Source of the DNA: Adiantum capillus-veneris
Lineage: Eukaryota > Streptophyta > Polypodiopsida > Polypodiales > Pteridaceae
Direction: 5' to 3'
NCBI GenBank assembly: GCA_014529385.2
Contig: CM043956.1
Span: forward strand, 66,888,281-66,952,280
DNA: 64,000 bases
The translations under genes and the position numbers were made by a program. Below the pieces are notes generated by a model that was not told where the DNA came from, did no database searches, and was given only the letters and a program-made list of their open reading frames with translations. This document shows positions 1-11,659 of the stretch, piece after piece (the first letter of the stretch is position 1; each line of letters opens with the position of its first letter).

Positions 1-2209
1 TCAACAGAACGGTGTTGTTGAACGAAAGAATCACACTATTCTCAATGATGTAAGATGTATGCTGATTCATTCTGGCTTATCTCGTGTTTTCTGGGCTGAA
101 GCTACTTTGACAGCAGCATTTATTCAGAATCATCTTCCTTCTACTGCACCCTCTGGTAAGATACCCATCACAGCATGGACAAGTGACATTCGTTCTGTAT
201 CTCATTTTTGAACCTTTGGGTGTATTGCTTATATTCATGTTCCCAAAGAAACACGAACAAAGCTTGATGCTCCTGGTCTTAAAGTTATTTTTATTGGATA
301 TTCTGACACTTCCAAAGGCTACAAATTCTATGACCCTTCCTCTAAGAAAGTAATTGTGAATCGTGATGCTACTTTTAACGAACAGCTTATGGGAGGCTCA
401 TGGTCCATGGATGATTCTAATGATACTAAATCATTGCTTCAGGATTTTCCATTTCTTTCAGAAGATGAAACTCTTCCTATAGAGCATCTTTCCTCTTCAC
501 AACCATCCATTCCAAATGTTGCCAATGATGATATTGATATTTTTGTTGATCTGCCTATTGATTTTGAACATGGCTCATGTCATGTTTATGATGACGATAT
601 TGCTGATAATGCTTTTTCTACTTCTGAAGATCTCGTTACTTATGATGAAGCTATCCCTTCACCATAAAAGGATCAATGGCAAGAGGCTATGGAAGCAGAG
701 TACGATTCTCTTATCTCTAAAGGTACATGGATACTAACTTAATTACCTCCTGGTCGTACAACTATTAAATGTAAGTGGGTGTATAAGACAAAAGTAAAAG
801 TAGATGGATCTTTTGACAAGTTCAAGGCGCGTTTAGTTGCAAAAGGTTACTCACAAGTAGCTGGTGTTGATTATCAAGAGACTTTTTCACCAGTTGTTCG
901 CATTACAAGTGTTCGAGTTTTATTGGCATTTGCTGTTCAATTTGATTTAGAAGCTCATCAAATGGATGTGTGAACTGCTTTTCTTAATGGTGACTTGGAA
1001 GAGGAAATTTATATGGAACAACCAGAAGGGTTTGTTATTCCAGGTAAATAAGACCTTGTTGCTCAACTCCATAAGGCACTATATGGTCTCAAACAAGCTT
1101 CGCGAGCCTGGTATACAAAATTTGATATTTTTCTCACCTCTAAAGGATTCATCTCTTGCTCGTCAGACCCCAACTTATACATAAAACGCCAAGGAAGCAG
1201 TTTTGTGATTCTTTCTCTTTATGTGGATGATACCATCCTTGTTTCCAATGATTTGGGATTTCTTCAGCAAGTGAAAAAGTTATTGTCTTCTGCATTTGAT
1301 ATGGTGGATCTTGGAGAGATTCACTCTTGTCTTGGCATTCAAATCCAACGGAACCATACAAAAGGTATTTTATTCCTTCGATAGTCAAAGTTTATTGTAG
1401 ATACTATTCAAAAATTTGGTATGGAATCTCCACATTCAGCCAACACACCTTGTCTTGCGAGCTCTACGAAGAACACTTCTGACAATGGCGGTCAACTTGT
1501 CACAAATCAACCTTATGCTAACTTGATTGGATGTCTTCAGTTTGTTGGCATGAACACTCGTCCTGATATTTTGTTTGCTACCAATTATCTTGGACAACAT
1601 CTTGCATGTCCTTATCTTAAGCATTGGTCTGCTGCAAAGCGTGTATTGAAATACTTGAAAGGCACTACAGATTCTGGTTTAGTCTATCGACGACAACTCA
1701 CATCGGATTCTATGCAATCTCTTTCTCTTTTGGGTTACACAGATGCAGACTGGGCAAGCTCACATTTATCTATGCGATCTACTAGTGGAAATTGCTTCTT
1801 TATAAATGGTTGTCTTGTTTCTTGGACCAGCAAGAAACAACGTTGTGTTGGAGTTTCTATGAGTGAGTCAGAATATGTTGCGGTATCACTTGCAGCTCGT
1901 GAGTTGATTTGGCTTCGACAAATGCTAGTTGATATTGGTCACTCTCCTCTTTCTAGCACACCCTTGCGGTGTGACAACCAAACTGCTATTAGTCTTGCAA
2001 AAGACTATGTTCAACATAATAGGTCAAAGCACATTGCTGTCCATTATCATTATGTCAGGTATGAAGTACGCAAAGGAACCATTATGGTTGAACACTGTCC
2101 AAGTGACCAGATGATTGCAGACATTTTGACCAAAGGCCTCAATGAGTCACGTTTCATCCTCTTGCGCTCGGAGCTTGGAGTTGCTTCGGCCTCACTCTTT
2201 CTAGATTAG
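1..2209 (+). pseudogene. Ty1/copia pol fragment: integrase C-terminus, reverse transcriptase, RNase H
   Basis: This is the 3' two thirds of a copia polyprotein, the enzyme set that copies element RNA into DNA and inserts it. One frame runs from base 2 to the stop at 2207-2209. It opens in the integrase (NGVVERKN), continues through the RT start (KCKWVYKTK), the motif QMDV.TAFLNGDL, and the RT catalytic YVDD near 1220. It then enters RNase H (GYTDADWASS, SKKQ, SESEYVA, DNQTAISLAKD) and ends with a typical copia tail (DILTKGL). Six in-frame stops (209, 665, 740, 971, 1049, 1382) and no frameshift break it. At least three are what C-to-T change of CGA or CAG would give. Gag, protease and the 5' part lie outside the window. 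A second copy of the family lies at 13926-16502. Family assignment is firm. Confidence 0.94.
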
Positions 2210-2456
2210 CTTCTTTGCTATTATAATAGCTTTGTACATATAACATTGTAATCTTTTAGGTACCATGCACTATGAACACTCCACATTTGCATATTGTGAT
2301 ATCTAAGTCACTTGAATATTTGTACATAGATGCACAATTCACTTTCACATCATCACCGCTGGTTCATATTTCACATTGTATAGGGGCTTGGGTTTTCCCC
2401 TTGAACTCCCCAAGGGTTTTTTCATCCAAAGCTAGAGACCTTTGTTTGAGTGGGGG
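2210..2456 (+). other. Copia 3' non-coding region ending in polypurine tract
   Basis: This stretch between the pol stop and the LTR has no gene. It ends in a purine-rich run (GAGTGGGGG, about 2448-2456) directly before TGTTGG, as expected for the plus-strand priming site of an LTR retrotransposon. The same sequence with small changes precedes the LTR of the second copy at 16088-16336. Confidence 0.75.
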
Positions 2457-2600
2457 TGTTGGAGCTATATATGGCTCACTCTACTGAACTTGGTCTCACC
2501 TATATATTTGTATCTTGTCCTCAATATGAATCAGTCTTTGGGAGCGTACATGGTGTGTCTCTTGTCTCGTCTCTCTCTCTCTTTCTCTCTGATATCAACA
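2457..2600 (+). repeat. 3' LTR of copia element (144 bp)
   Basis: It starts TGTTGGAG after the polypurine tract and ends ATATCAACA, giving the 5-bp terminal inverted repeat TGTTG/CAACA. A related LTR lies at 16337-16502. The LTR is short for copia. The base after it (2601) is already gypsy integrase sequence, which fixes the border. The matching target duplication would lie left of the window. Confidence 0.85.
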
Positions 2601-3430
2601 ATGGAAACTTGAAATGATTTTGGTGATCTCTTTAGAGAGAGGTACACTCCTAAGAATTTGGTCCTTACCCTTGTAGTAGAGGTCATCATTGATAAGACGG
2701 CATTTTGTTGCCTGGTGCATAAGCCACTACTTTTGGCCTTTGGTAAGATCTCTAGGACACTCTCCCGTGTCCAAGAAACTCATGATGTTAGGCATAGATC
2801 ACTACCTTGGAAGAGAGGCAGCTTGAGCTTGATCACACCCACTAGAACATCTTGTAGTTTTTCTCTAGATAGAGCATCTACTTCTTGATTTTCTGCTCTA
2901 GGCACATGATGTAACTGTACAGCTTGAAACTTCCCCAAAATTTCATTAACTTTTTACAAATGGACTAGCAAGCTATGATTTTGACAAGACCAAGCTCCTT
3001 GTATTTGTTTTATTAAAATCGTGGCATCACCAAATACATTTGATTGTTCAATACTTTGTGTCACACACCACTCTAGCCCAAGAGTTAAAGTTGCATGTTC
3101 TGCCTCATCGTTGGAGTGAGAATCCAAGAGCTGCCCAATGGAGAAAACCTTCCCTCTTTCTCGTTGAAGATGACAATGCCAATTGCAGCTTTGTCCATTG
3201 TCCTTTTGTAGACTCCATGAAATAAAAGAGAGTGACCCCCTTCAAACTTAGCGATCTCCAACACATATATTTCTTCTTTATCACTTGATGTGATTTTTAG
3301 CTTCTTGTGGTGATGAGTGAGAATGCCTCCTAGACTAGGTCTTGTGGAGATATCCATTTGCATTGTGTAATTAAACTCTTGCAACCTAGTGAGCCACTTG
3401 GAAATCCTAGAAGAAACATCCATATCCAAA
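2601..3430 (-). pseudogene. Tat-like Ty3/gypsy remnant: second RNase H and start of integrase zinc finger
   Basis: Read right to left, 3430-3085 ends the first RNase H (RISKWLTRLQEF) and enters a plant-type RNase H (TDKAAIGIVIFNE). The frame then shifts and continues to 2640 with HHVPRAENQEVDALS, the usual end of that domain. The last residues before the copia LTR (ILRSVPLSKEITKIISSFH) align with VCRRVPTIEEVLAILKGLH of the related element at 22583-23347, just before its H2C2 zinc finger. The gypsy element is therefore cut by the copia insertion within integrase. Stops and frameshifts make it non-functional. Two RNase H domains point to a Tat-type lineage. Confidence 0.82.
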
Positions 3431-4400
3431 TTATGAATGATCTAGACAACAAATAAGAGCGAAACTTGGTGGTCGCAAACATGAGGGCAAGCACCATGTG
3501 CTCTACCACTGTCTATCCCATCCTTGACGGAATCATCATGCGACTAGAGAAGTAGATAAGACGTATGAAAGAAGTTTGAGGATCCATTTGCATTAATGCA
3601 ACCCCATGTGTGTCATTTCCTACACTAGGATTAACATAAAATGGCTCATTCCACTTTTGGGGTGCAATGGTGGGTAGTGAGGTTAGGATTTGTTTTACCT
3701 CCGTGAGTTGTTGCTCATTCTCTTCACTCCAAGTAAAGATCTCTTGATGGGTAACTTGTTGCAAAGGAAGAACCACTTGGGAGAGCAAGTGAATGAATCT
3801 TCTCAAATACCTTACCATTTGAAGAAATGAGACCAGTTTTTTGGTTGTTGTGGGTGATGGGAAAGACACCAAAGCTTTAACTTTGCTTGGGTCATTTTTA
3901 GTACCTTTGGTCAAGATTATATGGCCAAGAAGAGTGACTTTTATTTCACCAATGTGTCACTTTTCTACATTGAGTTGGCCACTAAAAGCCTACAGCCTAG
4001 CTAGACCTTCATAGACTTTCTCCAAATGAAGAGAGTGAGTGCTATAGATATAAAATTCATCAACAAAAACACAAATTGATTTTCCAAAGAATGATTGTAA
4101 AACAAATATCACATAGCTCTGAAAAGTGGCTGGAGCATTAGTGAGACCAAAAGGAATAACTCTATAAGCAAAATATCCCCATGGTGTGACGAAGGTTGTC
4201 TTTTTTTTATCTTCCTCTGTGATGCTAATTTGGAAGTAGCCTAAGTATCCATAACATACCATGTAGCTCACTCATGTCTTGCTACCTCATTGAGAATTTC
4301 ATCTTGGAAAGGGAATGGAAAATGGTCCCTCTTCGTGGTTGCATTAAGGGGCTTGCAAACCCTCCACTTACCATTCTTCTTTTGTGTGAATATCACTCAA
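3431..4400 (-). pseudogene. Tat-like Ty3/gypsy reverse transcriptase and first RNase H (decayed)
   Basis: RT core at 4271-3990 reads GYLGYFQI, TTFVTPWG, PFGLTNAPATFQS and VFVDEF. The catalytic YXDD-type motif is FVDE, so the second aspartate is lost. After a frame break, 3914-3513 gives the RT thumb and RNase H start (MVRYLRRFIHLL, FTWSEENEQ, YFSSRM). Upstream, 4400-4272 still shows parts of the RT entry (KRDHFPFPFQDEIL) across stops. The order RT then RNase H on the minus strand agrees with 2601-3430. Together they form one element, closely similar in layout to the one at 21.6-27.4 kb. Confidence 0.85.
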
Positions 4401-5640
4401 GAAACCCACTCTATGTCTTCAGCAGGATAGATGAAACTTTCTTTTAACAATTTCCTTACCTCCTTGAGCAAGGCCTCCTTTTGAATTACCCCTAGCCACC
4501 TGAGCTTCTATAGTACCAATTTACTTCCTCCTTGAGCTTAATGTGATGTTGAACTATTGTGATGCCAGTGATTTTATCATATTCATCAATGAATAATGTG
4601 GTAAAATTACTTAGCATCAAAATATAATCTTCCCGCTCCTTCCCTCACAACTCACTAGAGAGCATTTGATGTAGCTTACTTGCTTATATCAAAGGCTGTA
4701 TACCTGGTGACTCCCCTTGGTTTGATAATGATGCATCAGGTTGCTCCATATTCTTAGGATCCTTGATTATTTTGATTGATTGAATTCATGTGGTGCATAA
4801 AATTTATCTCTTGAAAAAGGTTGATGTGTTGGCTCCATCACATAATAATGCGGAAAGGATTCTTCCTTTGTGGTGAAAGGTTATAGCCGAAGGTGTGGGG
4901 TCTTGGTAGTCGAGGTCAACTTTATAGTACCACAAGACATGGTTGTCTTCGTCTTCTAGCTCTAGGATTCCCCTCTCGAAATCTCTTAGAAAAGCTTGAA
5001 ATCTCTCTCTTTGAGCAACTTCATTTTCCTACAAGATAGAGTGCCATCTAGTGCATACACGAGTGTAATGAGATAGGTGGTGAGTCTTACCACTTTGATT
5101 AATCCCAATTGGATTGATACGTAGTAGGTTGAAAAGTAGTCATCATAGCCTTGATCCACAAGTAACACTCCTTGAAGGTGGAGGGTCTTGTCTTTCCGCC
5201 AAGAAAACCCCGTGTCCTAAGCATGCTACTTCCAAGGTTGCATCTACTTTAGTTTTACTTCTTGCACAAATTTGTTCCAAAAATTCATCATAGCTAAGTA
5301 TATGTAGCTGATCTCCATCACCTCTACTAAAAGTAATCTGGCTCTTCTCAGTAATTTTCTTCATGACCAAGTTCATAACCCTCGAGCTTCCATGAATGAA
5401 ACCATCATCAAAATAGTCCCACTATGTGGGATATGTTTTTGCCAGCTCCTAAACTTGATCTGTAAACTTGGCACCTACAACTTCATCAAAAGTTGTAACC
5501 ATTTGATCTTTTGTGCCTCCTCAACTCTTCATATTTGCTTCATAGCATGCAAGGAAACCTTTTGGATTGTGCCATTGAAAAACACCACACTATACATATA
5601 CGGTATCAAATGCCATTGAGGGCCGCTTTTCAATTTTTTT
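4401..5640 (-). pseudogene. Ty3/gypsy upstream part: protease-RT linker and possible gag/protease end
   Basis: This minus-strand stretch is more degraded. Between 4986 and 4401 short pieces resemble the linker before gypsy RT, such as KLKEEVNWYY and an acidic segment. At 5376-5143 and further to 5640 a readable frame (QLHILSYDEFLEQI, TKDQMVTTFDEVVGAKF) continues in the same direction. I cannot assign it to a named domain. Position suggests the protease or gag C-terminal region of the 2601-4400 element. No DSGA/DTGA protease motif was found. Confidence 0.5.
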
Positions 5641-7170
5641 GTCCTTCTCATCTCCCTTACGCGAGAACCTCACCTAGTTTCCTCATGCTTATTATTTAAC
5701 TTCAACTAAGTTTTTTTCATGTTATAGATTTTACATTCATGAAAAAAAAATCAAAATTAATGACCACTACTACTTTATCTACCCCTTCCCATCTCATCAT
5801 AATTTTTTGTAATTTTTACTATATTTTATTCCACCATGTAGATATTATTATTTCAGCTTCTTAGTCTTTTTATAATACTTGTTGACTAGTTGCATTTATG
5901 GGTTAGGTCTTTAAATATTAATAAAGGTAACCTCGATCATTTGTGTTTTCATGAGGAAATACAAGGCCCTCGATGGTGCTTTCATGCAAGGATGAAGACT
6001 TTTTTGGGATGCATAGAGGAAGAATTGACCAAGATGGGGGCACCAAGGACCTTTATGACAGCAGAGGTGCCAATTTTTGCAGAATTGTTTGGCAACTTGT
6101 TCCACTTGGAGTTTGGAAAAACTCAAAACATGAGAAATATAGCCCGTGAGCTGAAGTTTTTGCCTATAGTTTTTATATAAATTTTGGAGATTGGAGCGCC
6201 AAGATATGACCCAAATAGTGGAGCCCAAGCTTCCACACAGGACAACCTTGAACCCTTCTCACCTCCTTCTCTCCACACTCACAACCACACATTCCTCTCT
6301 CTCTCTCTCACCAAAACCTATAAATTTCATCCATCTCACCATCTTCTACACCTTCATCTCTCCCTTCACCTCCATACCGCATGGCTTCCTTTACGTACAT
6401 ACTCTCTCCCTCTCATTCTCTCACTCACACAAATACATGCTTACATAAATACATATATATGTACATACAATCACAACTACATGCTCACCTAAAAAAAATA
6501 TTTCCCTCAAGATGAAGGAGAGTTTTTTCTACCTTCTTCAAAGATTTCATCATGGTGAAGCGACGTAGAATCTCTCTCTACAAGTACGGGAAGCATGAAG
6601 ATTTCAACAAGTGTAATCACTCTCATTTTCCTCTAGTAATTCCTCTTCTAGGAGAGAGAGTGAAATCACACAATCTCTTGCATTATTGCAAAGGACATGA
6701 AGCTCTTCAATGTGGTTTTGGCTACTTTGGAGCATTCTTTGCCAAGTATGGCGGTCTTACCCAACGACTTTCTACCTCCAACAAATCCCTTATAAATTCC
6801 TTATCCTCTCTCTTTGATTAAGGTAGTGTAGCTAGCAACCATGTAAACTCCCCATTCCTTGACCATTTCCTTCTCTCTCTCTCTCCCTTCTCTTCCATAA
6901 GACTATTAATCTAGCGCACGTACACCAAGCCAAACACGGGTGACCCATAGTACATGGCCCTTGTTTTAGCTTAATAAAATTTTGGAGAGTTCCACTCTCT
7001 CTCCCTATATAAGGATGGGTCTCTATCACCAAAAGGAAAACTCTCTCACAAAAGTACAAGCTCTAAGTTATTAGAGGCTATGAGCATCTTGAGGCATAGG
7101 CACCATGCCTCCACACTTCTAACATAGCTAGAAGTGTTAGTCCATGCACAAGAGTTTTGGGATACACTAT
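5641..7170. other. No recognised gene; AT-rich and CT-rich intergenic or decayed element DNA
   Basis: 5641-5890 is AT-rich. A 96-codon open frame lies at 5890-6180 (plus) without any motif I recognise. 6240-6480 is a CT-rich low-complexity stretch. 6552-6821 is a second anonymous frame. No element ends were identified. Confidence 0.5.
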
Positions 7171-7366
7171 CACATTGCAAGGCTTAAGGAGGTTAAGCAA
7201 CACACAATGCACATATATAAGGAGAGCTACAGATACGCAAATCATAGTGCACATCCCACCCCTCCATCACATCGCAAGGCTTAAGAAGGTTAACCAACAC
7301 ACAATGCACATGTATAAGGAGAGCTACAGAATATGAAAATCATAGTGCACATCCACACCCCTCCAT
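7171..7366. repeat. Tandem duplication, two copies of a 97-bp unit
   Basis: Copy one (7171-7267) and copy two (7268-7366) both run from CACAT(T/C)GCAAGG through AACACACAATGCACAT, AGGAGAGCTACAGA and CATAGTGCACATCC to CCCTCCAT. A handful of substitutions and small indels separate them. No coding potential was seen. Confidence 0.85.
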
Positions 7367-8540
7367 GATCATCAATCGCTATGCCTTGGTGCAAATTGAA
7401 GTGGAGGACTCGGCATTCAACATCAACAAGAGTGAAGTTCGCCCTCATGCTACTCCTTGATATCACCTCCCATCCATCAATGATGCACCCATGGTCTCCT
7501 CCATTCTCTCTTGCCTTTCTCTACTCATTATATCTCTCCCCCACAAATAATCTACTCTTTCCTTTATGCCACTCCCTCTCTATTATGTCACATATATAAA
7601 AACTTGTGAGTATGTCATACAATAGTTTCTTTATTTTGATTTACATGTAGAGGTGTGTGGGTTTGCCACCTCCTATGTGAATAGTAATCCACACACCTAC
7701 ACTCACAACTCTCACTATCTATCTCCACTTGCTGCTCTACCACTTCATACCACAATTTGGTAAAATGGTTAATTGTGTGATATGGTGTGTCTTTGCGTCC
7801 TAGCCGCATCCCAAGTTAGGTGGTGCCACCTATTATTTGCCTTTCATGATGAGTCCATCATGCATTAGCCTTGGTGTTGAAGCAATGTGGTCTTTCTTCA
7901 AAAACCGCCTCTCATTTCACAGAGGAGGGATTTTGAAACCTTCAATTTACAAGGCTGGCATGTTTACCTCTCTTCATGGATGAGTGGCTTCTTGAATTCT
8001 CCAATAGGACCACCGAAGAAGAGGAGATTGATATAAATCATCAAGACACTCTTACCGGGGTGCTTTGTCGTCAGTATTGAAGAGGCTGTAAGACCCTCTT
8101 TCCCCACTTAAACTGTGTATATTTTTCATCATCCGTGCAAGCGTAAAAGCAAGGCAAAGGCTATATCATGCCAACAACCACTCCTCCAAAATGACTGAAA
8201 CCCAAATTGAAGGTGGAGCCATCATTTTCTTCTTCGACATCCACACACGCATTGTTAATTCAGTAGGCTTTCAAGTAGCACCAGGGTTCTCTATACCTAT
8301 GCCCCCACCTTTCCCACCTACTCCACCTACCCCCACAACAAGCCTTCGTAACTTGAGGAAGCTACTATGAGCACGTGGTCCCTCCCTCTCCCTTGCACCA
8401 AAAGATCCAAGGGTGTTTCAATGCCGAAAATCACCATGTCTTCGAAACAAAAGGGTAAATCTTTGAAAGTCTTTTAATGCCTTAGTCTCATCTCATGAGC
8501 CAAGAACTAGAAATAGCAGCATGGATTTTATGTTGTCTAT
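7367..8540. other. No recognised gene
   Basis: Both strands were read. Short open frames (7381-7599 plus, 7615-7809 minus) show no known motif. The stretch may be the decayed C-terminal part of the hAT gene to its right, but I could not see the dimerisation motif that would support this. Confidence 0.45.
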
Positions 8541-9400
8541 TGAGTGAAGTGAAAAATATTATTATCACAAGGTACTTGGCATATTTATTGCTAAGCCATG
8601 CATCCCATTGTCTGTCGTCAAATGTCTCCACCAATGTATGTTGAACATTTTAATATTGTTGAGAACACTTAGTATGCACTAGCATACCAAGTCACACAAA
8701 AGATTTGTAATGCCTTGTTAGGTGACTTTTTTTTTAATAGAGCATATGAAAACTAATACACTCTAATGAACTCTACTATTGTGTTTGCTCTCACAAGGTA
8801 GTCTTTATTCTGTCAAGTTTGTCAATGACTTCAAAAGAAAGTTGATAGTATGTGCACCGCATGGTGCCCGTGTTAATTCCGAGTACTTTTCTTGAATTGC
8901 AAGACTTTCACCTTGTAATTAGTAGCATTGTCAATGAGAATGGCTATTACATTCCTTGTCCCTTGAGTTTTTGATATGGTAGGCTCATAGATCTTTGATA
9001 TAAAGGGAAAAGTTTCTTCTTTGAAGGACATTCAATGGCTTCTAAAAATATTGAACCTCGGAGACAAATCAACATCACATTGACTAAAGGCTTGTTTTGA
9101 CAATTGCTCCATCCATCCAAAGCTATAGTACACCCAACTGCACGTTTGAGCATGCTTTCTACCTGATCTTTGACTTTGTCAACATACTCTGTGCACATTT
9201 TATTATAATCCAACATCAAAAATCCTTTTTTGGTGGTGCTCATCAATGCATATTTGAAGATAGGGTTGCTGCTACATTGAATTGAATACCACATGTGAGA
9301 AATTCTTGCATCCACTTCAAATGCAGCATATATAACCACTCTTTATCAAAAGCTAGATGGAGTGTTAGATCCATAGATATCCCTCTTCCAATACCATTGA
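8541..9400 (-). pseudogene. hAT transposase fragment (DUF659 region)
   Basis: The 130-residue frame at 9339-8947 carries CTIALDGWSNCQNKPLVNVM and ICLRGSIFLEAI. These match the DUF659 region of the hAT transposase at 45.8-48 kb (CTIVSDGWLNVQRRPLINVM). Below 8947, across breaks, NATNYKVAGLAIQEK and CGAHTINFL follow in the order known for DUF659 hAT proteins. The N-terminal BED zinc finger and the C-terminal dimerisation domain were not found. It is a decayed, partial relative of the intact-length gene at 45812-48010, not a direct copy. Confidence 0.8.
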
Positions 9401-9842
9401 TACAATTTCTTTTCAATTTAGATGCATTATTAGATGAACCTACTTTAAAGGATGTTGTATCGTGTACTTCACTCCAAGAACAAATATTAGTGAAATTGTG
9501 CTCTCTATTCTATATGCACATTGGATTCTCTCCTCATTCATAATAAATTCTTGTTCATCCATTAGATGTGCTCTTCCCAAAGTATGACCATCCAAAAAGA
9601 TAATATAGTTCATTGTTTAGGTCTTTGGAATTAATTTTGCATACTTGATACTTACAAATGATAAGAATTGTATCCTAAAAAACATTTCATCGCATCGAAC
9701 CATCTCAAAGTGTGGACATAATAGTCTAACTCAACACGATGGTTACTAACGATTAATTTTGGATTGTAGCTACATTATCATGATTTTTTACAAATCAAAT
9801 TTATAAAAACAATCTGTATTGATCATTGCATATCTTCTTGGA

Positions 9843-10081
9843 AGTTTGAGAAACTACTCTAACACAACAAGGTGATAACATCATTGTAATCGAAGCACTT
9901 CTAGCGGTACAAGATAAGCATCAAGTATGGCCAAGAAACTTTAATTAGAAAGATTCCCAAAAGTGTGAGCAACTGCTTTAACAGAGCAAGGTGATAACAT
10001 CATCATAATTAAAACACTTCTAACCGTACAAGATAAGCATCAAGTACGGTCAAAAATCCTCAATTAAAAGCTTGGTCAACC
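9843..10081. repeat. Tandem duplication, two copies of about 119 bp
   Basis: The unit from GTTTGAGAAACTACTC at 9844 recurs from GTGTGAGCAACTGCTT at 9963. Shared blocks include AAGGTGATAACATCAT and GTACAAGATAAGCATCAAGTA. Each copy carries one of the AAGTGTGAG motifs. Confidence 0.85.
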
Positions 10082-10198
10082 TTCTGTCATGTGTGAGTAT
10101 GTCACTCTAACACAAGGATCAAGGAAATTCCTAATTCAATATTCATTTTGAAGTGTGAGACAAACTCAAACAGAACAAAAATGAATGTTTAAAACCTA

Positions 10199-10320
10199 TA
10201 TAAATGTATAGAATATATACTTAAATAACACGAAGCTTAAACACAAGATAATATGTACTCTATAAATGTATAGAGTATATACTTTAATAACGCAAAGCTT
10301 AAACACAAGATAATACTGTA
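10199..10320. repeat. Tandem duplication, two copies of 62 bp
   Basis: TATAAATGTATAGA(A/G)TATAT followed by GCTTAAACACAAGATAATA occurs at 10199 and again at 10261, with two or three differences. No function is evident. Confidence 0.8.
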
Positions 10321-10630
10321 CAACCTAGATCTGAGAAAGTAATAATCATAAGCATTAATTTATATCCCATATAGGTCCATATTTGAGTAATGTTTCTCAT
10401 CTCTCAAGAAAAAACTCAAAGCCTATAAATTTTGGGAGTAAAATCTTAATCTAAGTGAAACAACTGATTATCTCCAATGTGAGTAAACACTTTTACATTA
10501 TCAAAAAGGTAAATAATCACTATTTATGATATGTTCCCATCTTCAAGTGTGAGTATATACTCCAACACAATAACAGGTGGCTACAAAACCTACTCTTCTC
10601 CTCTTAAAGTGTGAGAAAACTCCAACAAAA

Positions 10631-11100
10631 AAAGAGCACAATTCTAATTTTTAAAACTATTCAAAAATAATTAATTTGAAAAATGAACAATAAAAAAAAC
10701 TATGCTACAAATTATAATAATTGAAATTTAATTATATCATTAAAACAAAATTTAATAAACAAATAAGATCTTTACTTTTCTTATTTTTTAAGATTTTTAA
10801 AAAAAAATTGGAAGAAGAGGATTACTCTTTTCAAACAATTTGATACTTGATTGTATGTAATGTTGCTTGGGGGAACTGATGGTTGCATATATGAACTTTG
10901 CACTTTGATTAAAGATTTCTTTGATCAAAGAAATTTGTGATCAAAGATTTCTTCGATCGAAGTGCAGAGAAATAATACGGAGGGTCGAATTCAGTGATGT
11001 ATCATTGTATAATATGGTTGTTTCACTTGATCAAATGTATCGTAAATTCATTGAAAACACGTATAATATGTTTAACATTTAATGTATAATGGAACTTAGA
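10631..11100. other. AT-rich non-coding DNA with a degenerate palindrome
   Basis: No gene was seen. 10620-10810 is very AT-rich with A-runs. At about 10898-10966 the sequence runs from GCACTTTGATTAAAG to CTTCGATCGAAGTGC, an imperfect inverted repeat with internal ATCAAAG repeats. Confidence 0.5.
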
Positions 11101-11394
11101 GGGGACCAATGGAAAGAAGATCCCTTGAAGAATTTGAACTTCTCTCCCAATTCCAAAGTTGAAGTTGGTTTGTTAAACTTTCATGCTAGTTTGTATGTGC
11201 TGCCACCAAGCTTAATGAACATCTAGAGAGACACCAAAATCTTATCGGGAATTGTGGCCTCCTTCCATGTGCCCCCTTGAGAGGAAATATCTGCTTTGTT
11301 TATCATATCCTAGGCTATGATGGCCCATTCTTGCTTTTGATCCATTAGCACGAGAACAACTTTTGCACACAATGCTTTTGCATGCAGCATGGGA

Positions 11395-11622
11395 TCAATG
11401 ATCCCAATGCCACCTTGTCTTTGGTCTCACTATCCATTCCCATCTCCCCCATTGGCAAGGGGTTGTGGTTTCAGTGTTGCTCTTCCACAAGAACCGTTTG
11501 ATAGGCTTCAAAAATTCTTTCCAATTGTATTTGCTCACTATTAGTGGAAAAGACACGAATAAAATGTAACGCATCATGAAAGAAGTGATCATTGTAAGTC
11601 TTCTATGGAAGGGGAGCAACAC
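11395..11622 (-). pseudogene. LINE ORF2 C-terminal region
   Basis: The frame LLPFHRRLTMITSFMM, FLKPIKRFLWKSNTE and RWHWD follows RT in the same direction. It matches the region of plant LINE ORF2 proteins between RT and the zinc-finger-like C-terminus. The cysteines of a zf-RVT domain were not seen, so the very end appears to be lost. Confidence 0.65.
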
Positions 11623-11659
11623 AAAATCCCATCTTCTTATTTTTCTATTTATCTTATTC

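Larger units (their letters stand above)
9708..10630. repeat. Array of spaced AAGTGTGAG...CTCYAACA motifs
   Basis: A motif close to AAGTGTGAG followed after 5-9 bases by CTC(T/C)AACA occurs at about 9708, 9842, 9961, 10089, 10151, 10475, 10544 and 10605, always on the plus strand. Copies differ by a few bases. The array lies beside the hAT fragment on the side where its 5' end would be. Known plant DNA transposons have transposase-binding repeats near their ends, so a subterminal array is a plausible reading. I could not find the terminal inverted repeat that would prove it. Confidence 0.6.

Noticed and set aside
1149-1388. Minus-strand frame opposite the copia RT
   Set aside because: Shadow of the RT frame on the other strand.
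9843-10320. CRISPR-like array because of spaced repeats
   Set aside because: Plant transposon context, degenerate repeats and no unique spacers of constant length.
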